A stretch of 64,000 nucleotides of DNA from Sabulicella glaciei (GTDB taxonomy: Bacteria; Pseudomonadota; Alphaproteobacteria; Acetobacterales; Acetobacteraceae): contig NZ_JAPFQI010000018.1 of NCBI RefSeq assembly GCF_026183895.1, positions 1-64,000 of the forward strand, in the 5' to 3' direction. The notes below the pieces were generated by a model that worked only from the letters and a program-made list of their open reading frames with translations, ran no database searches and was not told where the DNA came from. Below, piece by piece: positions 8,787 to 16,447 of this stretch; the first letter of the stretch is position 1, and each line of letters begins with the position of its first letter. A program made the translations under genes and the position numbers.

Positions 8787-9541
8787 TGCGCCGCGCTTGT
8801 GCCGCCGCTTGTGCAGTGGGGCTGCTTCTGGCTGCACCTTACCCTACGGGCGCGACCGATCCCCCCACGCTCGAGACGCCGCATGGTCCGGCGTGGCTTT
8901 CCTTGCCGGGCGGGGAGGGCCCTTTCCCCGTCGTGCTTATCCTGGCTGACCGTACCGGCCCCGACGGTCGAGAGGCGCCCTACGCGGACTACCTCCTGGC
9001 CGCAGGCATCGCTGTGATCCAGCTCGGCTCCGATGCGCCGGAGGAGGCCTTGCCACTCCTATCGATGCCTGGGTTGCTTACCCTCGTCCGCCATCTCGCG
9101 CCCGTGAAGCTGGACATCTCGCGCATCGGCCTTCTCGGCTTCGGCGCGGGCGGGCGTGCCGTGCTCGCAGTGTCCGAAGGACCAGCTGCCGCACTCTATC
9201 CGGCCTGCCGCGGCCTTCTCCCCGCTCGACGCGCGGCTCCGACGCTGCTGCTGCACCCCGACGATCCCGGAGAGGCCGTGGCCTGCCTGCAGGTCGACCC
9301 GCGGGCCCAGGCGGTCGCTTTGGCCACCCACGGCTGGGACCACGCGCAAGGGCTTTCAGCTGGGGCGACGGCTATGCTGCCGCATCCCGATGGAACGCGG
9401 GCCCGGGTCTTCGCGCGCAGCAATGGCGGGGCAACACAGGACAGCGTCGCACTCGTCGTGCGCCACTTTCGGGATGCGTTTGGCCCCATGGACCGGGAGG
9501 GGTCGCCTCCTCGGATCCCCCACAGTGACCCCTATCCGTAA
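8786..9541 (+). CDS. Exported alpha/beta-hydrolase-like protein, nucleophile serine missing
   Basis: 251 residues. An N-terminal signal peptide (RRACAAACAVGLLLAAPYPTGA) precedes a dienelactone-hydrolase-like core: VVLILADRTGPDGREAPYAD, then the strand-turn-helix LLGFGAGGRAVLA. At the nucleophile elbow the family expects Gly-x-Ser/Cys-x-Gly; here it is G-F-G-A-G, so the nucleophile is alanine. A late ATHGWDHAQGL could supply the catalytic-histidine region. The protein may be a non-catalytic binding protein or a decayed enzyme. It overlaps the TauE-like gene by four bases and is probably co-transcribed and periplasmic. Confidence 0.7.
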   Translation: MRRACAAACAVGLLLAAPYPTGATDPPTLETPHGPAWLSLPGGEGPFPVVLILADRTGPDGREAPYADYLLAAGIAVIQLGSDAPEEALPLLSMPGLLTLVRHLAPVKLDISRIGLLGFGAGGRAVLAVSEGPAAALYPACRGLLPARRAAPTLLLHPDDPGEAVACLQVDPRAQAVALATHGWDHAQGLSAGATAMLPHPDGTRARVFARSNGGATQDSVALVVRHFRDAFGPMDREGSPPRIPHSDPYP

Positions 9542-9702
9542 CGGTTTGTCGTATCGCAAATGCATATCCCGTTGCCGTCAGCGCGGCGACAAAGGCCTGT
9601 TCACTCCCAGTCCTGAGAGGACGGCCATCGCGGCGCTAAAATCGCCGGCCCACGGGCAGGGGTGCCTCATCAAACGGAAACGGGACGGTCCCGCGGCTTG
9701 GT

Positions 9703-11061
9703 TCAAACAATCGTTTCCTCGGGCGCGGCCCGCAGGGCGGCGAGGCGATACAGGACCTGCTCCAGCGTGGCGCTTTCCCGCGGGGCCATGATGCAAAGGC
9801 GCAGCCCGCCGCTTCCCTCCGCGCTGATGGCGGTGGCACCAGGCGGTGTCAGCCGGATACCCTGCTCCCCGGCGCGGCGCGCGAGCGCCTCGGCCTCCAA
9901 CCGCTCCATGGGGAGCCAAAGATGCGGGGCCCCATCTGGCATCGGCACATTGTCCAGCCCTAGCCCCAGGATCCGCGCGGTCATGGTCATGCGTCGCCGG
10001 GCCTCCGTCCGAAGCGCCGCGGCCATCCTCGTGTCCAAGCCCATCTCGACCATGGCGCAGCCGAGATCGACAGCGAAAGGCGCTGGGCCCCACACCGCTG
10101 CGCGCAAGCGGCGCTTGAGCGCGTGGAGACGACCGCCCGGAGGCACCAGCACGCCCAGCCGCATCAATGGGGTCAGGCATTTTGAGAGGCTGGTGACGTA
10201 GTAGACCTGCTCGGGCGCAAGCTCCCGGAAGGTGCAGCGTCCCTTCGCGGCGTAGAGGCCATAGATGTCATCCTCGACGATCATGGCTTCGTGCCGGAGG
10301 CAGACCTCCAGCACGGCGCGCCGCCGGGCCGCGCCCATCTCAAAACCGAGCGGGTTCTGGCAGACCGGGGTGAGATAGATGGCGCGCGCACTGGTCTCCC
10401 GCAGCGCCTGATCCAGCGCCTCCGGGACGATGCCCTCGCTGTCGTGCGGGACGGCCTCGAGGCGCATCCCGAGATCGGCCGCGGCGGAGATCGCTCCGGG
10501 AAAGGTCGCAGCCTCCGTCAGCACCGTCGATGTGTGCGGCTTCAGGTCGGCGAATGAGAGGTGGAGCGCCTGCTGCGCGCCGACGCAGAGAAGCATCTCC
10601 TCCTCCGAGACGTCGGTCCGTGTCCGCCGCAGCCAGTCCGCCAGAATGACACGCTGCTCCTGCGTGCCACGAAGGTCGGCGTATCCGCTGCCCGGCAGCG
10701 CCAGCGACCGCGCGACGGCCCGCTCGGCGGCAGCCTTCATCTCCTCCTCCGTGATGAGGGAGGGCGGGCCGTTGATGGTCAGGTCAACCACCTGGGGGGA
10801 CTCAGGCGGAAAATTGACGAAGGTGCCTCGCCCGACCTCGCCACGGAGCACACCGCGCTTGGTCAGGAGGTCAATGGCGCGGGTTACTGTGCCGATCGCG
10901 ACGCCGGCAACCGAGGCGAGTTCCCGGTGAGTGGGCAGCCGGTCGCCAGGACGATAGGCGCCGGACCGGACCAACGTCTCAACGGACATGGCTAGCCGCT
11001 CGGGTAGCGGAGCGTCGATCTCCGGCAGCACCAGCTTCTGTCTCTGCCTGTCCGCCAACAT
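9703..11061 (-). CDS. MocR/GntR-type transcriptional regulator with aminotransferase domain
   Basis: 452 residues, the usual MocR size. An N-terminal GntR winged helix (about residues 15-85) contains GAYRPGDRLPTHRELASVAG and AIGTVTRAIDLLTKRG. A fold-type I aminotransferase domain follows from about residue 110, with LCVGAQQALHLSFADL, the LTPVCQNPLG loop, the EDDIYG motif and the PLP-lysine region VTSLSKCLTPLMRLG. MocR regulators bind DNA direct repeats and use PLP as effector. The ATG at 11061 has an AGGAGAAGG ribosome site. No target is adjacent; the 3' end has a partial copy at 6895-7000. Regulator, enzyme or both cannot be decided. Confidence 0.92.
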   Translation of the reverse strand: MLADRQRQKLVLPEIDAPLPERLAMSVETLVRSGAYRPGDRLPTHRELASVAGVAIGTVTRAIDLLTKRGVLRGEVGRGTFVNFPPESPQVVDLTINGPPSLITEEEMKAAAERAVARSLALPGSGYADLRGTQEQRVILADWLRRTRTDVSEEEMLLCVGAQQALHLSFADLKPHTSTVLTEAATFPGAISAAADLGMRLEAVPHDSEGIVPEALDQALRETSARAIYLTPVCQNPLGFEMGAARRRAVLEVCLRHEAMIVEDDIYGLYAAKGRCTFRELAPEQVYYVTSLSKCLTPLMRLGVLVPPGGRLHALKRRLRAAVWGPAPFAVDLGCAMVEMGLDTRMAAALRTEARRRMTMTARILGLGLDNVPMPDGAPHLWLPMERLEAEALARRAGEQGIRLTPPGATAISAEGSGGLRLCIMAPRESATLEQVLYRLAALRAAPEETIV

Positions 11062-11357
11062 CCTTCTCCTGGCCGAACGGGCAGGAGATATAGTCCTTCC
11101 TGCGGCCTTCCGCGAGAAGCCTTACCCTTCGCGTCACGGCGGGCTCCGCAGCCTCGGCGGATGCTTGCCCGGTGGCGTGAATTGATGGGGGCCGGCAATG
11201 CGCTCCCGCGCATTTACCAGTGCCACTTCTGAATATCCCTGCGGCGCGCACCTCTTACGGTGAAGCCTGCTCACCATTGCTGAGGAGGATGCGCTGGCAC
11301 GGCCGGATGGCGCATCGCACCCTGGACCCTCCGAAGTGAACGCTGAGGAGCACTCCC

Positions 11358-11618
11358 GTGAATGACATTTCGCCAAGGCTCCAGGTTTCCATCGAGAAGA
11401 TGGAGTTTCCTTGCCACGAGATTTATGCGGTCAGCCAGACCGCCCCCGAGCCTGGCCGCGTTCGCCGGTGGAACCCTTTCCGCATCCTGCGCATCTGGGT
11501 GCAGCGTTGGCAGGAAAGGCAGGAACTGGCCGAACTTTCCGATAAGGCGCTCAAGGACATCGGCGTAACCCGATGCGAGGCCCTTCGCGAGGTATGGAAG
11601 CCATTCTGGCGGGCGTGA
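11358..11618 (+). CDS. DUF1127-domain small protein
   Basis: 86 residues from a GTG start with upstream GAGGAG. The C-terminal 45 residues carry the DUF1127 pattern: RILRIWVQRWQERQELAELS, then DKALKDIGVTRCEALREVWKP. DUF1127 proteins are small basic proteins; some act in phosphate or carbon metabolism or in small-RNA turnover in Agrobacterium and Rhodobacter. It lies 37 bases upstream of the enoyl-CoA hydratase gene and may share its transcript. It is the first of three DUF1127 genes within 7 kb. Confidence 0.75.
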   Translation: MNDISPRLQVSIEKMEFPCHEIYAVSQTAPEPGRVRRWNPFRILRIWVQRWQERQELAELSDKALKDIGVTRCEALREVWKPFWRA

Positions 11619-11655
11619 CAGACGCACACTCCAGCAAACCAAGGAGCTTCGAACG

Positions 11656-12465
11656 GTGCCCAATGACAGCACATCGCCCGTGAGCCAGATCGTCCGTGAG
11701 CATCACGGCGCGATCTGCGTTCTTCGGCTGAACCGTCCGGAGAAGCTCAACGCGCTGAGCAACGACCTCCTGTCCGACCTGATGGCGGCACTTGGAGAGG
11801 CTGAGCTGAACCCGCGGATACACGCGGTGATCATTACCGGCACGGGTCGCGCCTTCAGCGCGGGCGCCGACATCGCAGGCTTCGCCCCCCACATGAAGGC
11901 AGGCCCCCGCATGGCCGTCGCCCACTTCCTGCGTCCGGGGCAGCGCATGACGCGACTTGTCGAGACCTTTCCCAAGCCAATCATCGCCGCGGTGAACGGC
12001 CTTGCCTATGGCGGGGGGTGCGAGCTGGTCGAGGCCGCGCACATGGCCATCGCTGGACGGAGTGCCGCTTTCTCGAAGTCGGAGATCAACATCGGCATCG
12101 TCCCTACCTTTGGAGGCACGCAACGGCTGCCGCGCAATGTGGGCCGCAAGGCGGCGATCGAGTTGATCCTCACGGGCCGGGAGTTCGGGGCCGCAGAGGC
12201 CCTCAGGCTCGGCCTAGTCAACCGAGTGGTCGATGACGAAGCGGTTCTTGAGGAGTCGGTCGCTCTCGCCATGAGGGTCGCTGCAAAGCCACCGCTCACG
12301 GTCGCGGCGGCACTGTCGGCCATCCATCGCGGCCTGGATGCGTCGATTGACGACGGGCTTGCCATCGAGGAGGCCGCTTTCGCCAGTATTGTCCCCACCA
12401 ATGACGCACAGGAGGGTGTCAGCGCCTTTGTGGAGAAGCGCCGCCCCCATTTCGTGGGAGCGTGA
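11656..12465 (+). CDS. Enoyl-CoA hydratase/isomerase (crotonase family)
   Basis: 269 residues. The crotonase fold is clear: LRLNRPEKLNALSNDLL, the oxyanion-hole segment AFSAGADIAGF, then GLAYGGGCELVEAAHMAIAG and FSKSEINIGIVPTFGGTQRL. Both catalytic glutamates of hydratases (the E of GGGCEL and the E of KSEI) are present, which favours true hydration of 2-enoyl-CoA over an isomerase role. The start is a GTG with an AAGGAG ribosome site. It probably works in the cytoplasm in beta-oxidation or a related CoA-ester pathway. A gene for a DUF1127 protein lies just upstream. Confidence 0.93.
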   Translation: MPNDSTSPVSQIVREHHGAICVLRLNRPEKLNALSNDLLSDLMAALGEAELNPRIHAVIITGTGRAFSAGADIAGFAPHMKAGPRMAVAHFLRPGQRMTRLVETFPKPIIAAVNGLAYGGGCELVEAAHMAIAGRSAAFSKSEINIGIVPTFGGTQRLPRNVGRKAAIELILTGREFGAAEALRLGLVNRVVDDEAVLEESVALAMRVAAKPPLTVAAALSAIHRGLDASIDDGLAIEEAAFASIVPTNDAQEGVSAFVEKRRPHFVGA

Positions 12466-12511
12466 TCGCCGCCACAGGGAGAAAGGCATTGCCGGACCAC
12501 CCAGGAGGTCC

Positions 12512-12754
12512 GCTGACCCTGGTGGGGAATTCTGGCTCTCCCAAGGTGCGCCCCAGCCGCTTCTCCCCCATTTCGCGTTCAGCGCCGGGGGGAGGGAAGA
12601 GGTTGATGCGTTCTTCCGGGCAGCGCTTGAAGCCGGAGGGATGGATAACGGCCCGCCCGGCCTGCGTCCACATTGTCACCCGAGCTATTACGCCGCCTTT
12701 GTTCTCGATCCCGACGGCTACAATCTCCAAGCGGCCTGTCACGCGGAGGCCTGA
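12512..12754 (+). pseudogene. 3' remnant of a VOC (glyoxalase/bleomycin-resistance) family gene
   Basis: The C-terminal half of a VOC protein is readable: GGEFWLSQGAP, then FAFSAGGREEVDAFFRAALE, GGMDNGPPGLRPHCHPSYYA and AFVLDPDGYNLQAACH, the standard metal-binding end of the family. The N-terminal half, about 55 residues, is absent. The open frame upstream runs through the enoyl-CoA hydratase gene in another frame and shows no VOC homology. The remaining 75 residues are unlikely to fold alone. The rest of 12466-12844 holds nothing recognisable. Confidence 0.7.
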
Positions 12755-12844
12755 GCCTTCCGTGCCGTCCCAGCCGAAACGTCACATCTGGCGAAGGCGC
12801 AAAGGTGGGGCGCCGGATCACCACCGTATGAACCAAAGGTGCCG

Positions 12845-13771
12845 ATGATGCCGACGCCGACCAGCTCATTGGGCTCGAGCACCACCCTTCTTTTCAACGT
12901 GGGTGCTGGGGTGGCCATCGTGGCGATCCTCGCGAGCTTCACTCTTGCCTCGCGCCTTGCCTACACCTCGGCCCTGGCCCCGCAGGATCTGATGGCCATT
13001 CGGTTCGCGACCAGCGGGCTGCTGCTTTTGCCCTTCGCTCTGAGGCGGGGCACATCCGCTCTGCTCACGCTCGACTCCCTCAAGCTGGCGCTCACCGGCG
13101 GCATTGGCTTCGCAACGCTTGCGTTTGCAGGGCTGGCGCTGGTGCCGGCCTCGCATGGCGGCGCGCTCCTCCACGGCGCGCTGCCTTTCTTCACGTTCGT
13201 GATCGGCGTTGTGCTTGGAAGAACCAGGGCCGAAGGACGCCGGATCGCTGGTGCAGGGCTGGTCCTGGTCGCCCTCGGGCTCGTCGGATGGGACACGTTA
13301 CGGGGCACGGGCTCGCGCCAGCTTCTGGGTGACGCCCTCTTGCTCGGCGCTTCGGCTACCTGGTCCGCCTTCGGCATCCTGGCTGCCCGCGTGAAGATGG
13401 ACGCCATCAGCACCGCGGCCACCATCGGCGCTCTGTCGGTCTTGGTCTATCTGCCCTTCTATCTGGTGTTCTTGGACTCCCAGCTAGGCGAGGCGCCGGT
13501 GTCAGCAATCCTCCTCCAAGTGGCGATCCAGGGCGTCCTGGTCGGCACGGTGTCGGTCTTTGCCTACACCTGGGCAATTTCGAGGCTTGGCGCGATCGGA
13601 GCGGCCGTTGCAACGTCAACGGTGCCCGCCGTCACAGCTCTCCTCGCCATCCCGCTGCTTGCTGAGTATCCCTCACCGGTGGTCACGGTCGCCCTCGTCA
13701 TCCTCGCTGCAGGGAGCCTGCTTGTTCTTTCAAGCCGGAGGCGAGAACCGAGTATCAGGAATGCCTCGTAG
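12845..13771 (+). CDS. EamA/DMT-superfamily transporter
   Basis: 308 residues with about ten hydrophobic helices in two EamA repeats. The first repeat ends near FTFVIGVVLGRTRAEGRRIA; the second spans residues about 165-300 and includes FAYTWAISRLGAIGAAVATS and VPAVTALLAIPLLAEYPSP, the classical EamA end. The C-terminus is a short basic tail. Possible starts are GTG 12839 and ATG 12845 or 12848; 12845 is taken. These proteins export amino acids, nucleotides or drugs; the substrate is unknown. It converges with a cupin gene. Confidence 0.9.
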   Translation: MMPTPTSSLGSSTTLLFNVGAGVAIVAILASFTLASRLAYTSALAPQDLMAIRFATSGLLLLPFALRRGTSALLTLDSLKLALTGGIGFATLAFAGLALVPASHGGALLHGALPFFTFVIGVVLGRTRAEGRRIAGAGLVLVALGLVGWDTLRGTGSRQLLGDALLLGASATWSAFGILAARVKMDAISTAATIGALSVLVYLPFYLVFLDSQLGEAPVSAILLQVAIQGVLVGTVSVFAYTWAISRLGAIGAAVATSTVPAVTALLAIPLLAEYPSPVVTVALVILAAGSLLVLSSRRREPSIRNAS

Positions 13772-13817
13772 GGGGCGATGGCCGCCCTCAACGTTTCCGC
13801 GCAGACGACAGAGAGCC

Positions 13818-14306
13818 TCACCAGGGCGTCCCGTCCTTTCGAGTGTAAAGCCAGCCCCCATTTGGGCCGAGCACGGCTGCGATATCGTCGTCGGGATAGG
13901 TGGCGCTGTCTCCCGGCGTACGATCGCCGATCTCAAGGATCAGGCAATCTCGCCTCGTGCGGTTCTCCAGATGGTGCGCCGTGCCACCGGCGGGGAACCC
14001 TGCGGCCATGCCGGGAGAAAGGCAGGTTTCCCAAGCGTCCGTGATCAGCGTCGGCTCACCCTCCAGCACATAGACAAACTCGTCCTGCTTTAAATGACGA
14101 TGGTGCAGCGCCGTCGCGGCGCCAGGGCGCAGCGTCGTGAGGTTCACCCCAAAGTTCCGCAAACCAAAGAAGTCACCCAGCGGACGCTTCACCCTTCCAG
14201 CAACCCGCTCGGCGAACGGGGCGGGATAGCCGGACGCCCTTTCACGCGGCGGCACCTCTGCCGCAAGAATGGACGGCGGCTTAAGCTTCTCTGCATCGCA
14301 ACTCAC
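13818..14306 (-). CDS. Cupin-domain protein
   Basis: 162 residues from a GTG at 14306 that has an AGGGGG ribosome site. An ATG 78 bases upstream adds a poor-quality leader. The double-stranded beta-helix is seen in LTTLRPGAATALHHRHLKQD, then EFVYVLEGEPTLITDAWETC and LSPGMAAGFPAGGTAHHLEN, which provide the G(X)5HXH(X)3-4E-like and G(X)5PXG(X)2H(X)3N motifs. This subgroup resembles transcription-factor-like or phosphomannose-isomerase-like cupins with a single metal site. Function is otherwise open. Confidence 0.85.
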   Translation of the reverse strand: MSCDAEKLKPPSILAAEVPPRERASGYPAPFAERVAGRVKRPLGDFFGLRNFGVNLTTLRPGAATALHHRHLKQDEFVYVLEGEPTLITDAWETCLSPGMAAGFPAGGTAHHLENRTRRDCLILEIGDRTPGDSATYPDDDIAAVLGPNGGWLYTRKDGTPW

Positions 14307-14340
14307 TGCGTTGTCCCCCTGTCTCGAACTCGGTCTTGGC

Positions 14341-14598
14341 TTACCAAGGCCAATGCGGCTTCTTTGGACCCCGGCAGAGATCATCGCGATTGATCTCCAT
14401 GTCGCGGATTTCTCGGTCTGGAAGCCCCGCTAAATCCGAATTGTTGGGGGAGCGTCGCAGCACTCGTGTAGACCATGCCACCACTGAAAGAAGGGGTGAA
14501 GGACGCGATTTTCTGGCTTCCAGAGCTTCTTCTGCAGGGTCTGAAGCCGCTTCGGCTGATTGCTTGTTCCGCGCCATAAGTTGAGCCATCTCAAGCAT
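14341..14598 (-). CDS. DUF1127-like small protein
   Basis: About 85 residues from the ATG at 14598 (a longer version begins at 14655). The C-terminal part matches the DUF1127 helix-turn-helix-like stretch: VVAWSTRVLRRSPNNSDLAG, then LPDREIRDMEINRDDL. The N-terminal half is rich in Ala, Glu and Lys. It lies just upstream of the cupin gene on the same strand and probably shares its promoter region. Confidence 0.6.
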   Translation of the reverse strand: MLEMAQLMARNKQSAEAASDPAEEALEARKSRPSPLLSVVAWSTRVLRRSPNNSDLAGLPDREIRDMEINRDDLCRGPKKPHWPW

Positions 14599-14859
14599 GC
14601 CGTGCTCCACGCCCATCCCTCGTTCGCGTCGTATGAGCTTGAGGACCCATGTCACATGCTCACGTCGCCTGATTTCATGCGCGCTATGCTGCGCCCGCGG
14701 CTTGGTCAGGCCGACTGCGTTTTCCTCACCATCGGTGAATTCGGCTCAGGGATTCAGCGGGCGGCGTGAGCCGATCCGTGTTTGTTCATTTCTTTTCGAG
14801 CGCACAACGCCGCCTTTTGCGAAGGCGCGTCCGTGCAGACCGAGTCGGCCGACCTTGTT

Positions 14860-15204
14860 TCAAAGATCCGGCATTGGCCCTTGTGCCAGCCGCAGCTCTG
14901 GCTTCGCGTCTGGATGCACACTGGGCTGTGCGCCCGGCAGCGCCTGCGCCGCGATTTCCATTCTCTCCCGGCGCTCTTGAGCCACGGCAGCTGACGCTCG
15001 TGCAGGCTTGGTCTCAAGGCGCCGCGCCTCGCGCTTGGCCTGACTCGTCCGTGTTGGTGGGGGAGGAGAAAAGGCGCCCGGCCGCGCCGCTGCCACCACG
15101 CTTTCCAGCCGCTCGCCCTGGGGTCCCATCGGTAGAACCTGGGCCATTGCCACTGCACGGCGGATTGCCGGGCGAAGGGCGTCATCTACGTCGAACCGGC
15201 TCAT
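14860..15204 (-). CDS. Hypothetical protein
   Basis: 114 residues beginning MSRFDVDDALRPAIRRAVAM, with a GGGAGCG ribosome-site-like element about 10 bases upstream. The middle is rich in Pro, Ala and Arg and contains a charged stretch (SQAKREARRLETKPARASA) likely to form a helix. No domain is recognised. The flanking 14599-14859 and 15205-15424 contain no convincing gene; the latter holds one of the dispersed palindromes. Confidence 0.4.
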   Translation of the reverse strand: MSRFDVDDALRPAIRRAVAMAQVLPMGPQGERLESVVAAARPGAFSPPPPTRTSQAKREARRLETKPARASAAVAQERRERMEIAAQALPGAQPSVHPDAKPELRLAQGPMPDL

Positions 15205-15341
15205 TTGCGAGCGCTCCCAGGCCTTAGCGGCCCTGGCTGCGTTGTTGGGCGCGATCGCGGCGCTCGTGAGGGCGTCGCGGGCAAGGAGGTAAATCCTCCT
15301 TCAACTCCGCGCTCGCCCCTCGGCAGCCACAAGCGCGGACG

Positions 15342-15363
15342 GCCCGAAAACATTAGTTCGGGC
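15342..15363. repeat. Dispersed palindrome, copy 1
   Basis: Arms GCCCGAA and TTCGGGC surround the 8 bases AACATTAG. It is an intergenic copy of the element seen at 16239, 18601, 61311 and 63815. No T-run follows, so it does not look like an intrinsic terminator. Confidence 0.6.
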
Positions 15364-15424
15364 AGGCCCGCTCCTTTGGGGCGAGGCATGGATCGTCCGG
15401 CTGCCCGGCCACGAAGGGTGCGCC

Positions 15425-15727
15425 TCAGCTCAGCGCATCCGCGGCGGTTCCGACCAGGGCGCCGGAGGCGGTGAGGCCGGCCGTGGTGTAGGTGCCAGCG
15501 GCAATGACGCCCCCCATGGTGGCACCTTCCGCGAAGATCGCCGCCGCCGCGCTACCCAGCAGAGGTGCGGCCGCCCCGGCGCTGGCAATGGTGAGCGCCA
15601 CCCCGGCCACGAGGCCAACGCCCGCGCCAATCCAGGTGCCGAGGCCGAGGCCGCCGGCGACGTCGTCGAGCTGGTCGTCGGACAGGGTCAGGCCGGCGGC
15701 GGGGAAGGAGGCGTGGGTCTGCGTCAT
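15425..15727 (-). CDS. Double-glycine-leader peptide, bacteriocin-like (second gene of pair)
   Basis: 100 residues. Residues 1-26 form a leader ending LSDDQLDDVAGG, the double-glycine processing type removed by C39-peptidase ABC exporters. The predicted mature part (74 residues) is very rich in Gly and Ala and hydrophobic, with a GLVAG (GxxxG) motif and alternating small residues, as in class II two-peptide bacteriocins. An AGGAGA ribosome site precedes the ATG. The leader core LSDDQLD is identical to that of the upstream gene, 67 bases away. No cognate ABC transporter, immunity gene or modification enzyme is seen in the window. Bacteriocin activity is inferred. Confidence 0.65.
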   Translation of the reverse strand: MTQTHASFPAAGLTLSDDQLDDVAGGLGLGTWIGAGVGLVAGVALTIASAGAAAPLLGSAAAAIFAEGATMGGVIAAGTYTTAGLTASGALVGTAADALS

Positions 15728-15794
15728 GGTCGTGTCTCCTGCGAAAGGGTGAAGAAGAAGGGTTCAGGGAAGCCGGGAGAGTGAGAGGCGGCGC

Positions 15795-16085
15795 TCAGCC
15801 GAGGGAGGAGCCGATCTGCTGGCCGACCACGCCGCCGGCGCCCGCGCCGACGATCCCGCCCACCACGGCGCCGACGGTGGGGGCCGCCGCCATGGTGGCG
15901 AAGGTGGCCTCGCCCATGCCGGCCATGATGCCCGCGATCATGCCGCCAGCCAGGCCACCCGTGGCAGCGACCAGCGCGCCGCCGGCCAGAATGCCTACGC
16001 CCAATCCAATTGCGCCGAGCGCGCTCATGCCGCCAGAGATGCCGTCCAGCTGATCGTCGGAAAGGGCAGTGGAGTTGTTGGTCAT
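15795..16085 (-). CDS. Double-glycine-leader peptide, bacteriocin-like (first gene of pair)
   Basis: 96 residues from the ATG at 16085; an upstream in-frame start adds 17 unlikely residues. The leader, residues 1-19, reads through TALSDDQLDGISGG, with Gly-Gly just before the predicted cut. The mature portion (77 residues) is glycine-rich and hydrophobic, with GILAG, GGMIAGIMAG and VGGIVGAGAGG segments, so it could span membranes or pair through GxxxG contacts with the downstream peptide. Both genes share strand, leader and composition and probably form one operon. Glycine-zipper outer-membrane proteins are an alternative, but those have Sec signals, which are absent here. Confidence 0.65.
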   Translation of the reverse strand: MTNNSTALSDDQLDGISGGMSALGAIGLGVGILAGGALVAATGGLAGGMIAGIMAGMGEATFATMAAAPTVGAVVGGIVGAGAGGVVGQQIGSSLG

Positions 16086-16447
16086 GGTCTGGGTCCTGGG
16101 CTCTCGATGTCTCCCGTGCTGCGGGAGTGAGGCCATCCTATCGACGTCACGTCATCGCTGAATTCGATTGAACCGAAGCGCGCGATAGGCGACGCCGATG
16201 ATTGATTTGGCTGGCGCTTTGAAGGCGCGGCTGAGGGGCTGCCCGGAAACTCTAGTTTTCGGGCAGGTGCACCGGTAGGAGCCGGAACCCGGCCCAAAGC
16301 GACGCTGGTCGTGGAGTCCGTTCGTCCTTGGGCCCAGCGTTGCCGCTGCGCATATTCGGCTCTCGGCTTTAAGCCGAGCCACGAGCCGGAGTGGCCGAAA
16401 CGCGGACCCCAATGAGGAGGACACCGTGGACCAACTCAAAAGCAGTC
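16086..16447. other. Intergenic region with palindrome copy 2
   Basis: No convincing gene. It contains the palindrome at 16239-16266 and presumably the promoter of the peptide pair, in its part nearest 16086. The winged-helix gene ends at its other edge. Confidence 0.5.
16239..16266. repeat. Dispersed palindrome, copy 2
   Basis: Arm CTGCCCGGAAAC, a short spacer, then GTTTTCGGGCAG: twelve-base arms with one mismatch. It lies between the peptide-pair promoter side and the winged-helix regulator. Confidence 0.65.

Noticed and set aside
14560-14769. 69-residue plus-strand frame
   Set aside because: The central part looks faintly coding, but it overlaps the start of the DUF1127-like gene antisense and has no ribosome site or relatives I recognise.
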